A model generated the notes under the pieces. That model was not told where the DNA came from. It saw only the letters and a list, made by a program, of their open reading frames with translations, and did not search any database. DNA of 64,000 nucleotides from an uncultured Spirochaetota bacterium (GTDB lineage Bacteria > Spirochaetota > UBA4802 > UBA5550), in NCBI GenBank assembly GCA_937872225.1, contig CALMRZ010000052.1:62001-126000 (forward strand), read 5' to 3'. A program made the translations under genes and the position numbers. This document shows, piece after piece, positions 33,389 to 42,775 of the stretch. The stretch's first letter is position 1. Each line of letters opens with the position of its first letter.

Positions 33389-35572
33389 ATGAAACATTAT
33401 TTGATAGTGCCCGTACTGGCGTTCCTGATCAATTTTTCCACCATACCCTATGCCATCGCCCTCAATATCAGGAACCCGGTCAACCGCACATACGTGATGC
33501 TGGCCGCTGCCATCAGCATGTGGGTCTTCTGCAGCGCCGCCTTTCACATCTCCCTTGACGATACGGCCATTGCACCCTTCAGCAAATTTTCATCGATCTT
33601 CTGGTTCAGCACCGGATTCTTTTTCATGAACTTCACCTACGTGTTCCTCAGGCGCCGCCGTGACATCTTCTACTATTTCATCCTTGGCATATCGGCCCTG
33701 ACAGTCCTGATCTCCACCAACACTGACCTCATCGTTAATGGATATTCGCACTACCACTGGGGATGGCGCTTTACCGAGGGGCCGCTGTTCAACGCGGCCA
33801 CGGTCCTGGCGATCATCACGCCCATCATGATTTCGTGGGGCCTGGCGTTCCGCTACCGCAGCAGGACAGAGGACCCGGTACGGCGCAGCCAGCTGACGCC
33901 GCTCCTTTCCGGAACAATCATCGCCCTCCTCTTCTCGGCCGTGAACCAGTTTGTCATACCCCGGCTCCCCGGACTTGAAAATATCGTCAGGTACACCGCA
34001 TCATGGAGCGTGATCCTGAGTCTCTTTGTGTTCTATACCATCATCCGCTACCGCTTCCTGACGCCGGGAATCAACACCATCGCGATGGAACTCTTTTCAT
34101 CTTCCGTTGAAGGCGTTGTCATACTGGACAATACCGGCACGGTGCTGCACATCAACAGGGCCGCCCTCGGCATCCTCAGCATCGACAATGCCGACACCTC
34201 ATCACTCCGCATGGAAACCCTGATCGATGGATACCGCGGTGACGCCGTGTACAGCAATTACCAGACGACCGCCGGGCCCAGGGAAAAGCGGACGGTGCTG
34301 CTCAGCCAGTCCGATATCCGTTCCGGGGTCATCACGACGGGAAAAATTCTCATCATCAACGACATCACGGCCATGGCCCGCATGAACGAAGCGCTGCGCG
34401 AATCGAACGAGCTCTTCGGGCTCATCGCCAACAACGTCACCGACGTCATCTGGATCTATGACCTGGCCACAGCCAAATTCAGCTACGTGAGCCCGTCCTG
34501 TACGGCGAGCACCGGGTGGACCCCGGAAGAGTATACCCGCCTTTCACTCCCGGACATACTGGATGAAGAGGATGTGAACCAGGTAACAAGGCTGCTGACC
34601 AGCGAAATCGACCGCGATGGAGTGCGCTACCCGGGCAGGTCACGGTCCCTCACGCTGAAGGAACGCACCAAGAACGGCGGATTGGTCCATATCGAGGTAA
34701 AGGCCTCCTTTATCAGGGATACCTCCGGCAAACCGACGGCGGTACTGGGGGTGACCAGGGACATTACCGAGTTCAAGCGCCTCGAGCGGGAGCTCCGTTC
34801 AAGCCTGGAAGCATTAAAAGAGCGTAATGACACGATCGAAAACGATCTCAAAACGGCCCAGATAATCCAGCGGGCGCTGCTTCCCGCCGGGCCCCCGCGC
34901 TGCGATCGCCTGGCCATTGATTTCCGCTACCTTCCGCTGGAGGCTGTAGGCGGCGATTTCTTCAATATTCTGCCCCTGTCTGACGGGGGCCTCTCCATAT
35001 TCCTGAGCGATGTGACAGGTCATGGCATATCCGCGGCCCTGTTCCTCTCTTTGCTTAAAACAATCAGCAGCGCGCACCTGCGCAGGCACGCGTACCAGCC
35101 GTCCGACTTCCTTGCCTCGGTCAACGCCGATCTTTTCGAGCATATGCATTCTTGTTTTTTATCGGCCGTATACGGCATCTTCAAGGTCAACAAAGGAAAA
35201 AAGGCCGTGAATCTGGCGGTCGCATGCGGCGGGCATCCGCCCCCCATCGCGCACTATGCGGGAGCGGAATCGGCAAACTACCTTGACATCCGGGGCGCCA
35301 TGATCGGGGTGGCAAGCGATAATTCCTTCCCTCAGCTTGAAATGGACCTCAACCCGGGGGACAGGATGTTTTTTTATACCGACGGCCTTCCGGAAATAAT
35401 AGACGAACAGCGCAACTACCTGGGCTACGACCGGTTCCTTGACATAGTGGGCCGCACCAGGGTCCTGCCCCTCGGCGAAGCCCTGGACACCATCATGGCC
35501 GCGATCGACCATTTTCGCGGTTCCGGGAAGATCACCGACGACATGGTCATCATAGGCGTCGACGTGCTCTGA
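33389..35572 (+). CDS. Membrane PAS sensor with PP2C (SpoIIE-type) phosphatase domain
   Basis: This protein of about 727 residues senses a signal and dephosphorylates a protein. Residues 1-225 are seven membrane helices of the histidine-kinase 7TM type. Two PAS-like regions follow; the second (SNELFGLIANNVTDVIWIYD) is clear. A short coiled coil precedes the PP2C domain, whose metal-binding blocks are AVGGDFFN, LSDVTGHGISAAL and DDMVIIGV at the end. The likely target is a STAS anti-anti-sigma factor such as that at 28455. The ATG at 33389 is chosen over an upstream TTG. The neighbour upstream is the acyl-CoA synthetase, 11 bases away. Confidence 0.9.
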   Translation: MKHYLIVPVLAFLINFSTIPYAIALNIRNPVNRTYVMLAAAISMWVFCSAAFHISLDDTAIAPFSKFSSIFWFSTGFFFMNFTYVFLRRRRDIFYYFILGISALTVLISTNTDLIVNGYSHYHWGWRFTEGPLFNAATVLAIITPIMISWGLAFRYRSRTEDPVRRSQLTPLLSGTIIALLFSAVNQFVIPRLPGLENIVRYTASWSVILSLFVFYTIIRYRFLTPGINTIAMELFSSSVEGVVILDNTGTVLHINRAALGILSIDNADTSSLRMETLIDGYRGDAVYSNYQTTAGPREKRTVLLSQSDIRSGVITTGKILIINDITAMARMNEALRESNELFGLIANNVTDVIWIYDLATAKFSYVSPSCTASTGWTPEEYTRLSLPDILDEEDVNQVTRLLTSEIDRDGVRYPGRSRSLTLKERTKNGGLVHIEVKASFIRDTSGKPTAVLGVTRDITEFKRLERELRSSLEALKERNDTIENDLKTAQIIQRALLPAGPPRCDRLAIDFRYLPLEAVGGDFFNILPLSDGGLSIFLSDVTGHGISAALFLSLLKTISSAHLRRHAYQPSDFLASVNADLFEHMHSCFLSAVYGIFKVNKGKKAVNLAVACGGHPPPIAHYAGAESANYLDIRGAMIGVASDNSFPQLEMDLNPGDRMFFYTDGLPEIIDEQRNYLGYDRFLDIVGRTRVLPLGEALDTIMAAIDHFRGSGKITDDMVIIGVDVL

Positions 35573-35582
35573 GACAGCCGCG

Positions 35583-35996
35583 CTACCGCGGGCCGAGCTT
35601 TTCCTTGATGGCCGGGACACATCTGCCCATGATCCTGATTTTCCTGCCTGACAGATCGAACGTAACATAGGGGACCAGGAACCTGCCGAATTCGGCATTG
35701 CCCATGGCGGAATAGCTCATAAAAAGCGGCTTATGGAAAATGGAAAAGAGGATAATGGGGACGATGCTGATCCCCTGCGGGTAAACCGTAATCTTCAATA
35801 CAGAGTTATAGCCGCCCAGGAAACCGATCCGCATCGACTGGAACGAATAGGTGACGCCCGTCCCGAGAAGCTGCGCTGGCATGGGGTTTGACTGCGCCAG
35901 GTCGCGCCAGCCGCCGATGACCGAAATCAATCCGGTCACACCCACCCAGAGAAGTGCAAAAAATGGAATAAACAGCAGAGGAATTAATAGTTCCAT
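35583..35996 (-). CDS. Uncharacterised protein with N-terminal membrane helix
   Basis: I do not recognise this 137-residue protein. One strong membrane helix lies at residues 2-28. A beta-rich region (GTGVTYSFQSMRIGFLGGYNSVLKITVY, given here as its first and last parts around 45-75) follows, then a second hydrophobic stretch (ISIVPIILFSIFHKPLFM) and a basic tail. The layout resembles small membrane proteins with a PH-like or DUF-type domain. It converges with the phosphatase gene and is 24 bases downstream of the ABC-F gene on the same strand, so may share its transcript. Confidence 0.6.
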   Translation of the reverse strand: MELLIPLLFIPFFALLWVGVTGLISVIGGWRDLAQSNPMPAQLLGTGVTYSFQSMRIGFLGGYNSVLKITVYPQGISIVPIILFSIFHKPLFMSYSAMGNAEFGRFLVPYVTFDLSGRKIRIMGRCVPAIKEKLGPR

Positions 35997-36020
35997 ACCG
36001 GTCCGCCTTACGTAGTTTGA

Positions 36021-37880
36021 TTATACCGCCAGGCCCTGGTCGTCCATTTCGGCGTCAAAGGCCTTTGACTTTTCCTCGTACTCGGTGATGAGGACCTCGA
36101 GCTCGTCAAATAAAGAGTCGATCTCGGTGCGGAGCTGGTGGATATCACGGGAGAGCCGCGCTATCGTCTCGCCCTTGCCTATCCCCGAAGCGGCGATGAT
36201 ATCGTTGTTCAGGGCCGAGAGGCGTTTCTCCTTCGCCTCGATGGCGGCTTCCGTGTCCGCGATTTTCGTTTTCAGCGGATTAATCACCTTTGAGCGCCGC
36301 GCTATGATATCCGCACGGACGCGGCGCGAGTCCTTCTTGCTGACCTGTTCGCGGTCCGCGATCCGCTGTGACGGCGCCGTTGTCCGCTGCGACGGCCCAT
36401 CCCGCTCGTCCTCCCATCCGACTTTATCGAGAAAATTCTGGTACGAACCGTTGAACACGGTCACGCCTCCGCCCTGGAAGACAATGAAGCGGTTTGCCAG
36501 GGTATGGAGGAACATCTCGTCGTGGGTTACGATGACGGCAGCGCCCTCGAAATCGTCAATGGCCGCAAGGAGCGCTTCGGAGGACTCCATGTCAAGGTGG
36601 TTGGTGGGCTCGTCGAGGAGGAGCAGGTTCGACTTCTGCGCCAGTATCTTCCCTAGGAGGACCCGGCTTTTTTCACCGCCGGACAGGACCTCGATCTTCT
36701 TGAGGGCCATGTCACCCTCGAACATCATGGCGCCGGCGATGTCCCGCGCCTTCTGGCGTTCGCACCCGGCGTTTATGATCTCTTCTTCTATCGTGTACAG
36801 ATTGTTCAGGCGTAGGGCATTGGTCTGGGAAAAGTGCCCGATGCTCAGGTCTCCGTGGGCGGTGATCTTTCCCGCCTTCGGCGTCAGCTCATCCACCAGG
36901 AGCTTGAGGAGCGTGGTTTTGCCCTTCCCGTTTTTACCGATCACGCAGATCCGGTCTTCCTTGCCCACGGTGAAGCTGACATCGGGGATCAGATCTTCAT
37001 CCCCGTAGGAAAAGGAGAGTCCGTCCACGGTCATGAGGATCTTGGCGGGAAAAGGCTTGTAGTTGAAGGAAAAATCGAGGGTCTTGATCTTTTCAAGACG
37101 GTCAAGCTTATCCTGCTTCTCCAGGGCCTTGATGCGGGACTGCACCATGCCGGCCAGGCGCGCCTTGGCGCGAAACCGGCTGATGAAGAGCTCCGCCTCC
37201 TTCCGCTTTTTCTCGTCGTTGATACGGGTCTTCTCGTAAATCTCTTCTTCTTTCAATATCTGGTCATAATATTTATCAGTGCCGCCCTCTATCTTGCGGA
37301 CCCTTTTGCGGTGTATCCCCACGGTGTGGGTGGTGACGCTGTCCATGAAGGAGCGGTCGTGGGTGATGACCATGAGCTCGCTCTTCCACTGGCGCAGGAA
37401 CTTTTCCAGCCAGCGGATAGACACGATGTCGAGGTAGTTGGTCGGCTCATCCAGGAGGAGGAGGTCCGGCTCAGACACCAGGACCCGGGCCAGGCCCAGG
37501 CGCACCTGGTAGCCCCCGGAAAATTCAGATGTGGGACGCCGCATGTCCTGCTTGGTGAAGCCCAGGCCGGAGAGGATCTTTTCCGCCATCCAGGTCTCGC
37601 CGTGGAGGTGCTCCGGAAGTCCCCGGCATGCCTCGGCCAGCACTGTCTGCTCGGCAAACAGTAGATGCTGGGTAACGTATCCGATGCGGTACCCTTTCGG
37701 TATCGCAATATCGCCGGAATCAGGCTGTTCCTCACCGATGATAATACGGAAAAGCGTGGTCTTGCCATGGCCGTTGCGCCCCACAAGACCAATGCGCTCT
37801 TTGGGATTCACACTGAAGCTGACGTTGTCGAAGAGGAGCTGTCGGCCAAAAGACTTTGAAAGATTATTTATTTGTATCAT
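36021..37880 (-). CDS. ABC-F ribosome-associated ATPase
   Basis: A protein of about 619 residues with two ABC nucleotide-binding domains and no membrane part, as in the ABC-F family that acts on the ribosome. Walker A motifs are GRNGHGKTT and GKNGKGKTT; signature motifs are FSGGYQ and LSGGEKS; Walker B/H parts are LLLLDEPTNYLD and LLLLDEPTNHLD. The inter-domain linker is rich in Lys and Glu. The last 90 residues form a coiled coil. I place the start at the ATG of MIQINNLSKSF (37880), the usual family start. No Shine-Dalgarno is present there; the CCGATAACTATCG repeat occupies that spot. A TTG at 37919 is the alternative. Confidence 0.92.
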   Translation of the reverse strand: MIQINNLSKSFGRQLLFDNVSFSVNPKERIGLVGRNGHGKTTLFRIIIGEEQPDSGDIAIPKGYRIGYVTQHLLFAEQTVLAEACRGLPEHLHGETWMAEKILSGLGFTKQDMRRPTSEFSGGYQVRLGLARVLVSEPDLLLLDEPTNYLDIVSIRWLEKFLRQWKSELMVITHDRSFMDSVTTHTVGIHRKRVRKIEGGTDKYYDQILKEEEIYEKTRINDEKKRKEAELFISRFRAKARLAGMVQSRIKALEKQDKLDRLEKIKTLDFSFNYKPFPAKILMTVDGLSFSYGDEDLIPDVSFTVGKEDRICVIGKNGKGKTTLLKLLVDELTPKAGKITAHGDLSIGHFSQTNALRLNNLYTIEEEIINAGCERQKARDIAGAMMFEGDMALKKIEVLSGGEKSRVLLGKILAQKSNLLLLDEPTNHLDMESSEALLAAIDDFEGAAVIVTHDEMFLHTLANRFIVFQGGGVTVFNGSYQNFLDKVGWEDERDGPSQRTTAPSQRIADREQVSKKDSRRVRADIIARRSKVINPLKTKIADTEAAIEAKEKRLSALNNDIIAASGIGKGETIARLSRDIHQLRTEIDSLFDELEVLITEYEEKSKAFDAEMDDQGLAV

Positions 37881-37897
37881 ACCGATAACTATCGACG
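37879..37897 (+). repeat. CCGATAACTATCG repeat at the ABC-F start codon
   Basis: The motif abuts the likely ATG of the ABC-F gene, taking the place of the ribosome binding site. Confidence 0.6.
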
Positions 37898-38013
37898 ACA
37901 ATGATTGAGGTAGAGTCAAGAGATTTCAAATATTTTTCTTTTTATAGATATTTACTCTGACACCAACCCATCTTAAATTAACATTATATTTTTTTTGTGT
38001 ATAAATATAATAC

Positions 38014-38028
38014 TTTCTCTGACCCCGG
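38014..38028 (-). repeat. GGGGTCAGAG repeat (reverse orientation)
   Basis: TTTCTCTGACCCCGG, the complement of the dispersed motif. A weaker variant, TTTACTCTGACACC, lies at 37951-37964. Both are in the AT-rich region (37881-38324) between the ABC-F and TetR genes, which has no gene. Confidence 0.6.
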
Positions 38029-38055
38029 AAATTTTAAAAAAGATAATTAAAACAA

Positions 38056-38084
38056 TTGACAAAAATACCGACGGTAGGTATCTT
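38056..38084 (+). promoter_or_regulatory. Promoter with palindromic spacer, upstream of the TetR gene
   Basis: TTGACA at 38056-38061 and TATCTT at 38079-38084 are 17 bases apart. The spacer holds ATACC, seven bases, GGTAT, and within it TACCGACGGTA, a perfect odd palindrome. This suits an autoregulatory site for the TetR protein encoded 240 bases on. Confidence 0.5.
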
Positions 38085-38324
38085 TAATTATCGAGAATGA
38101 ATCATGAATAATTACAAGAAAATTATTCTTTACTATGGCTCCTTCGTTTAAAACCGGTAAATGCCCTCTTTACCTACACTTCCTTAACGAGATACTGGCG
38201 ACGTTATCGTGCGCCAGGCATACAGCTTAAGGATTACAGCACAGAGCGGTTAGGACAATCGGGACAATCAGGTGATTGATATTATGAAGCATGATCCTCC
38301 GGCATTTTTTTCAAAGGCAGCATC

Positions 38325-38912
38325 ATGACAAAAAAAGAATCAAAAGACAAGAGAATACAAGACATCCTTGACGCTGCGATCCATGAATTTGTCGACAAAG
38401 GCTATGAATCCACTTCCATGGAATCAATAGCGTCACGGGCGGGCCTCACCAAGGGAGGCCTCTATTATCATTTCAACAGCAAGGATGACATACTGATCAG
38501 GGCCAATGACATGTTCATGGAGCCGGTCCTGGCCTTGATGGCCGATGCCATGGGGAGACCCGGCGCCGCTGACGGACTCGCCGCATACATCACCCGGTAC
38601 ATAACCTACTGGACCCAGCATCCCCGGGAAATGTCATTTATCTTCCTCACCATGACGAAAACCATTTCGAACCGGAACCTCCGGCACCTTTATGACGGAT
38701 ACACATCGCAGATTACCGACTTCATTGAGGCAATTTACCGCAAGGGCATTTCAGCGGGAGAATTCAAAGAATTCAACGTCCGGGCCGCCTCCATCTCCCT
38801 CATGGCGGCCCTTGACGGCATCATAGGATATCTTGTGATTGATAAGAATCTTCAGCCGGAAAAAACAATCGAGGATTTTATTGAAACCTTTATAAACAAC
38901 TACAGGGAGTGA
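38325..38912 (+). CDS. TetR/AcrR family transcriptional regulator
   Basis: A 195-residue regulator. The N-terminal helix-turn-helix is typical: FVDKGYESTSMESIASRAG then LTKGGLYYHFNSKDDIL. The C-terminal ligand-binding part is helical and has no distinctive motif. The gene ends three bases before the ferredoxin-nitroreductase gene, so they form an operon, and the regulator probably controls that enzyme and itself. A promoter with a palindromic spacer lies about 240 bases upstream. Confidence 0.92.
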   Translation: MTKKESKDKRIQDILDAAIHEFVDKGYESTSMESIASRAGLTKGGLYYHFNSKDDILIRANDMFMEPVLALMADAMGRPGAADGLAAYITRYITYWTQHPREMSFIFLTMTKTISNRNLRHLYDGYTSQITDFIEAIYRKGISAGEFKEFNVRAASISLMAALDGIIGYLVIDKNLQPEKTIEDFIETFINNYRE

Positions 38913-38915
38913 CCC

Positions 38916-39842
38916 ATGAAAGGAAAACCAGGCACAACCATTAAAACCGGATTCGGCAATGAAGCGGCCCGGCCCGTTATCAGCACCAGGATCTGCACCC
39001 AATGCGGATTATGCGTCAGGGTATGCAAGTCCTTCACTATTATTGAAGTTGACGGGACGCCAACCGTCGTTCCGGATAACGGCCTTGGCTGCATCGGCTG
39101 CGGCCAGTGCATGATGGTCTGTCCCAGAGGCGCCGTCACGGTGACGGGCCGCAAGATCGGTCCGGGGGACAGTTTCGTTCTTCCAAAAAAGGAAAAGCGC
39201 GCCACCCCCGAAGCACTGGAAGCCCTCCTCCTCTGCCGCCGCAGCGTCAGGGAATTCGCCGCCAGGGAAATCGAAAAGAAAACCATCGACCGTCTCCTCG
39301 CCATGTCCGCCAGCGCCCCCATGGGGATTCCGCCCTCCGACGTGGGAGTGACCGTCGTCCACGGCTTTGATCGCGTGCGGGAATGCGCCGGCGACATCCT
39401 TAAGGTCTTCGAGAAATGGCAGCGCTTCTTCAACCCGGTCGTGATGGCCCTCCTGCGGCCCTTCATGAAAAAGGCCGATATCGAGGCGTTCAGGGATTTC
39501 ATTCTTCCCGCCACGAAGATGATGATCAAAGAAAGGAAACGAAAGACTGACCTTCTCTTCTACGGAGCCCCCTGCGTCCTCCTCTTCCACCAGTCTCCCT
39601 ACGCGGACCCCGTCGACGGGCACATAGCCTGCACGTATGCCATGATCGCCGCGGAATCCCTCGGACTCGGCACCTGCATGATCGGCACCGTCGCCTTCGC
39701 CCTGGAGCGGGAGAAAAAGCTCAAGGAGAAATGGGGAATACCGGCGGAGAACAAGGTTGCCCTGGCCATGATACTGGGATACCCGGCGTTCAGGTATACC
39801 CGGGGCATAAAGCGTACATTTGCGTCCATCATTTACAAATAG
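38916..39842 (+). CDS. Nitroreductase with N-terminal 2[4Fe-4S] ferredoxin domain
   Basis: A 308-residue fusion. Residues 20-75 hold two four-cysteine clusters (CTQCGLCVRVC and CIGCGQCMMVCPRGA). The rest is an FMN-dependent nitroreductase fold, beginning with LLCRRSVREFAAREI and including SADAPMG-like SASAPMGIPP and the GLGTCMIG segment. Such fusions pass electrons from ferredoxin-like clusters to FMN in anaerobes. The physiological substrate is unknown. GGGAG precedes the ATG. It follows the TetR gene by three bases and is likely under its control. Confidence 0.92.
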   Translation: MKGKPGTTIKTGFGNEAARPVISTRICTQCGLCVRVCKSFTIIEVDGTPTVVPDNGLGCIGCGQCMMVCPRGAVTVTGRKIGPGDSFVLPKKEKRATPEALEALLLCRRSVREFAAREIEKKTIDRLLAMSASAPMGIPPSDVGVTVVHGFDRVRECAGDILKVFEKWQRFFNPVVMALLRPFMKKADIEAFRDFILPATKMMIKERKRKTDLLFYGAPCVLLFHQSPYADPVDGHIACTYAMIAAESLGLGTCMIGTVAFALEREKKLKEKWGIPAENKVALAMILGYPAFRYTRGIKRTFASIIYK

Positions 39843-40207
39843 CTGAAATTCCATGCGCCAGCACTCTCATCAAATCGGCAAACAGGATACATCTCATGCA
39901 GATATATAATATCATCCATCCCGGTAAATTAAAAAACAGCCGATTCACACTCATGAACCGGAACAATGCTATTATATTATTCGGGGCAATGGGTTGATGA
40001 TGATCGAAAACGAGCAGGAACCAGTAGGGCCGGAAGATGCGGTATATATTCCTTCAAATAAAAACATGGGATAAAAAATACAGGCAATGACGTATTGGAG
40101 TACTTAACTGCAAACACGCCCCCTTTTAGTGAGCCCTATGAACACAAGCTATGGCCGGTCAAGCAAACAGGGATATGATGCCATCCTGCCTTCCGCATAC
40201 ACAAGAC
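39843..40207. other. Intergenic region with one doubtful small frame
   Basis: About 365 bases between convergent genes. A 25-residue frame (39997-40074) has no ribosome binding site and is not called. I see no repeat, hairpin or promoter of note. Confidence 0.4.
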
Positions 40208-41902
40208 TCAATCTTTCCGGGGACGCCCCAGGGCCCGCTTCTGTTTCTCCTTTTCAGCGGTGTTCCGCTCCACAAAAATATCTCTTCCGGCAAAGGGATC
40301 GCGGCCTGTGTAATACATGACTGTTGACCAGGTCGACGGCAGGGGCGTGAAAATCTGGACCTGCTCCGGGTCAAGGTGCAGCTCCCTCTGCACGAAGCTC
40401 CGCAGGGCCTTCATGTGGTTCAGGGTGCTCCCGGGATGGGCGGCTATCAGGTAATAAGTGAGGAACTGCTTTTTCCGGTGCTGCCTGTTCAGACGGACAA
40501 AGAGGTCGCGGAAGGACAGGAGTACCTCCGCTGAAGGCTTGCCCATGAGGTCAAGGACACGGTCCACGCAGTGCTCGGGCGCGATTTTCAGCTGTCCCGA
40601 GACATGATACTTCACGATTTCGGACAGATACTCCTCGCCCCCGACCGTATCCGCCATGACCAGGTCATGACGGATACCCGAGGCGACAAAGGCCCTGCGG
40701 ACGCCGGGGACGTTGCGTATCTTCCGGAGCAGGCTGATCTGGCTCTTGTGCGATATGCTCATTACCCGGCACACATGGTCGCCCAGGCAACGCCTGTCCG
40801 CGCATATCCCTTTCCGGGCCATGTTCTTGCACAGCATCCCGTACATGTTCGCCGTGGGGCCGCCGATATCGGCTATGATGCCGCGAAATGCCGGATGTTT
40901 CGCGAAGCTCCTGGCTTCCCGTATGATGGATTCCTCGCTCCGTGAGACGATTTCGCTCCCCTGGTGGACCGCTATGGAGCAAAAATTGCATCCGCCGAAG
41001 CACCCGCGGTGCGTGGTAATGGAAAACCTGATCGTATCCAGCGCGCGGACACTCCCCGTCTTTTTATAATAAGGATGGACATCCCGCTCATAGGGAAGCT
41101 CGTATACATGGTCCAGTTCCTCTGAAGAAAGCGGAACGGCTGGAGGATTATGAACCAGGTAACGATCACCATGCTTCTGCACCATCCCCCTGGCGCTTAA
41201 CGGGTCGCTGTTGCCGAAAAAGACCCTGCTCATCTTCATGAATTCGTTCTTGTCCTGCGATACGCTCTCGAACGAGGGAAGTTTTATATAATCGCTGATG
41301 GTATATCCGGCGATGTAGCAGAGGCCCCGCACACCGTGGAAGTCTTTTCCCGATGCAAGGCAGGCGGCAAGCTCTGTCACGGTCCGCTCCGCCATGCCAT
41401 AGGCAAGTATATCGGCTTTGGCGTCGAAAAGGATCGAGCGGCGGATTTTATCGTCACGGAAGTCATAGTGGGCTACGCGGCGCAGGCTCGCCTCGATACC
41501 GCCGATAACTATCGGCACCGTATCCTTGAAATGCTGTCGTATATGGTTTGTGAACACGATAACGGCCCGGTCCGGGCGCCGGGTATTCTTCCCGCCCGGG
41601 GTAAGGTCGTCCTGGAGACGCCTCTTTCCCGTCGCCGTGTAATTGGACACCAGGGAATCCACCGAGCCTGAGCTGACGCCCCAGAAAAGGCGCGGCTCTC
41701 CGAGGCGGGTGATGTCCGCGGCGCTGCCGGTATCAGGCTGGGCAATGATGCCCACGCGGTAACCCGCATCCATGAGGACGCGGCCGATGACCGCCGTGCC
41801 CAGGTAGGGGCTGTCGATATAGGTGTCCCCGGTGACGAGGATGACATCGAACCGGTCCCACCCCAGGGCGCCGGCTTCCTCCATGGTTGTCGGGATAAAC
41901 AA
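40208..41902 (-). CDS. YgiQ family radical SAM protein
   Basis: This protein of about 564 residues matches YgiQ, an uncharacterised radical SAM family. The cluster-binding cysteines are in CFGGCNFCSI, and typical YgiQ blocks are present: WDRFDVILVTGDTYIDSP near the start, PIVIGGIEASLRR, RAIVVFTNHI-like AVIVFTNHI, and the ADIGGPTANMYG segment. The C-terminus is basic. A TTG at 41902 is the most likely start because AGGAG precedes it at the right distance; the next ATG is six codons in. The repeat GGGGTCAGAG lies just upstream, and CCGATAACTATCGG lies within the coding part of PIVIGG. Confidence 0.92.
   Translation of the reverse strand: MFIPTTMEEAGALGWDRFDVILVTGDTYIDSPYLGTAVIGRVLMDAGYRVGIIAQPDTGSAADITRLGEPRLFWGVSSGSVDSLVSNYTATGKRRLQDDLTPGGKNTRRPDRAVIVFTNHIRQHFKDTVPIVIGGIEASLRRVAHYDFRDDKIRRSILFDAKADILAYGMAERTVTELAACLASGKDFHGVRGLCYIAGYTISDYIKLPSFESVSQDKNEFMKMSRVFFGNSDPLSARGMVQKHGDRYLVHNPPAVPLSSEELDHVYELPYERDVHPYYKKTGSVRALDTIRFSITTHRGCFGGCNFCSIAVHQGSEIVSRSEESIIREARSFAKHPAFRGIIADIGGPTANMYGMLCKNMARKGICADRRCLGDHVCRVMSISHKSQISLLRKIRNVPGVRRAFVASGIRHDLVMADTVGGEEYLSEIVKYHVSGQLKIAPEHCVDRVLDLMGKPSAEVLLSFRDLFVRLNRQHRKKQFLTYYLIAAHPGSTLNHMKALRSFVQRELHLDPEQVQIFTPLPSTWSTVMYYTGRDPFAGRDIFVERNTAEKEKQKRALGRPRKD
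41502..41515 (+). repeat. CCGATAACTATCGG motif inside the ygiQ-like gene
   Basis: An exact copy that encodes P-I-V-I-G of a family-conserved segment on the minus strand, so protein constraint may explain part of the match. Confidence 0.4.
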
Positions 41903-41919
41903 GATGGGTCTCCTGATGA

Positions 41920-41931
41920 GGGGTCAGAGCA
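41920..41931 (+). repeat. GGGGTCAGAGCA repeat between ygiQ and the hydratase gene
   Basis: An intergenic copy, followed by AATAAGAAAT, lying 18 bases upstream of the ygiQ-like TTG start. Confidence 0.65.
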
Positions 41932-41945
41932 AATAAGAAATAGCC

Positions 41946-42758
41946 CTATTTCGGATCGGGAAATTCCGGATCTTTCTTTGACAGAAAGGCCGTTATGCCG
42001 TGAACGCATTCGCCGGAAGCGATGAGATCTGACGCAACCAGCGTTTCCAGCTCCAACGCGTCACGGAAGGGGATATCCGGGGAGCGGCGTATCACTTCCA
42101 GCGCCGCCCTGACCGCCAGGGGACCGTTCTTGGTTATCAATCCTGCCAGCTCCAGGGATTCATCGAGGGATTTTCCCGGACTGCTGACGCGGTTCACCAG
42201 GCCCATGGACATGGCCTCGTCCGCGCCGATCCTGCGGGCAGTCAGGATCAGGTCAGCCGCCATCGATCTGCCCAGGAGACGGCTCAGTGCCACCCCTCCG
42301 CCCCAGTCCGGCATGAGGCCAAGACGCACCTCTGAAAAGCATATCACCGCGCCGGGATCCATGACCCGCATATCGCACCGGACGGCCAATTCGGCACCGC
42401 CGCCGAAAGCCATCCCGTTGATGGCGGCTATGATGGGGATCGGAAGGGCCACCAGCCTGTCCACGGTTTCGCGGATATAACGCAGAACTTCCTCTACGGC
42501 AGTGCGGCTCCGCTTCTTGATGGCTTCCAGGAGCATGGTCACCTGGGGGTTGGCCGGGTTCACGTCGAAACCGGCGGAAAAGGCTCCTTCAGCTCCGGTC
42601 ACAACGATGGCCCGGGGCAGGTTAGCCTTGAGCTGAACGACCGCCTGCTCCAGCCCGGTCCACATATCCCTGTTGAAAACATTCTTTTTATCCGGCCTGT
42701 TAAAAGTTACAACGGCATTATGACCCCGGTACTCAACATGAACGCAACTATCCGACAT
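41946..42758 (-). CDS. Enoyl-CoA hydratase/isomerase family protein
   Basis: A 270-residue crotonase-fold protein. The first oxyanion-hole segment reads EGAFSAGFDV and the second NGMAFGGGAELAVRCDMRV; both backbone sites are intact. The glutamates of classical hydratases (at the GGGAEL and near SEVRLGLMPD positions) are partly kept, so hydratase, isomerase or another crotonase reaction is possible. It is downstream of the nitroreductase at 42776 and upstream of ygiQ, all on the minus strand. It may work with the acyl-CoA synthetase at 26367 in fatty acid breakdown, which is an inference. Confidence 0.9.
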   Translation of the reverse strand: MSDSCVHVEYRGHNAVVTFNRPDKKNVFNRDMWTGLEQAVVQLKANLPRAIVVTGAEGAFSAGFDVNPANPQVTMLLEAIKKRSRTAVEEVLRYIRETVDRLVALPIPIIAAINGMAFGGGAELAVRCDMRVMDPGAVICFSEVRLGLMPDWGGGVALSRLLGRSMAADLILTARRIGADEAMSMGLVNRVSSPGKSLDESLELAGLITKNGPLAVRAALEVIRRSPDIPFRDALELETLVASDLIASGECVHGITAFLSKKDPEFPDPK

Positions 42759-42775
42759 GACGGGCCTCCCGGATA

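Noticed and set aside
39997-40074. 25-residue frame between the nitroreductase and ygiQ-like genes
   Set aside because: No ribosome binding site and no conservation evidence; such short frames are common by chance.
40860-40873. GCCGATATCGGC palindrome in the ygiQ-like gene
   Set aside because: It lacks the central AC of the repeat and encodes the family-conserved ADIGGP segment.
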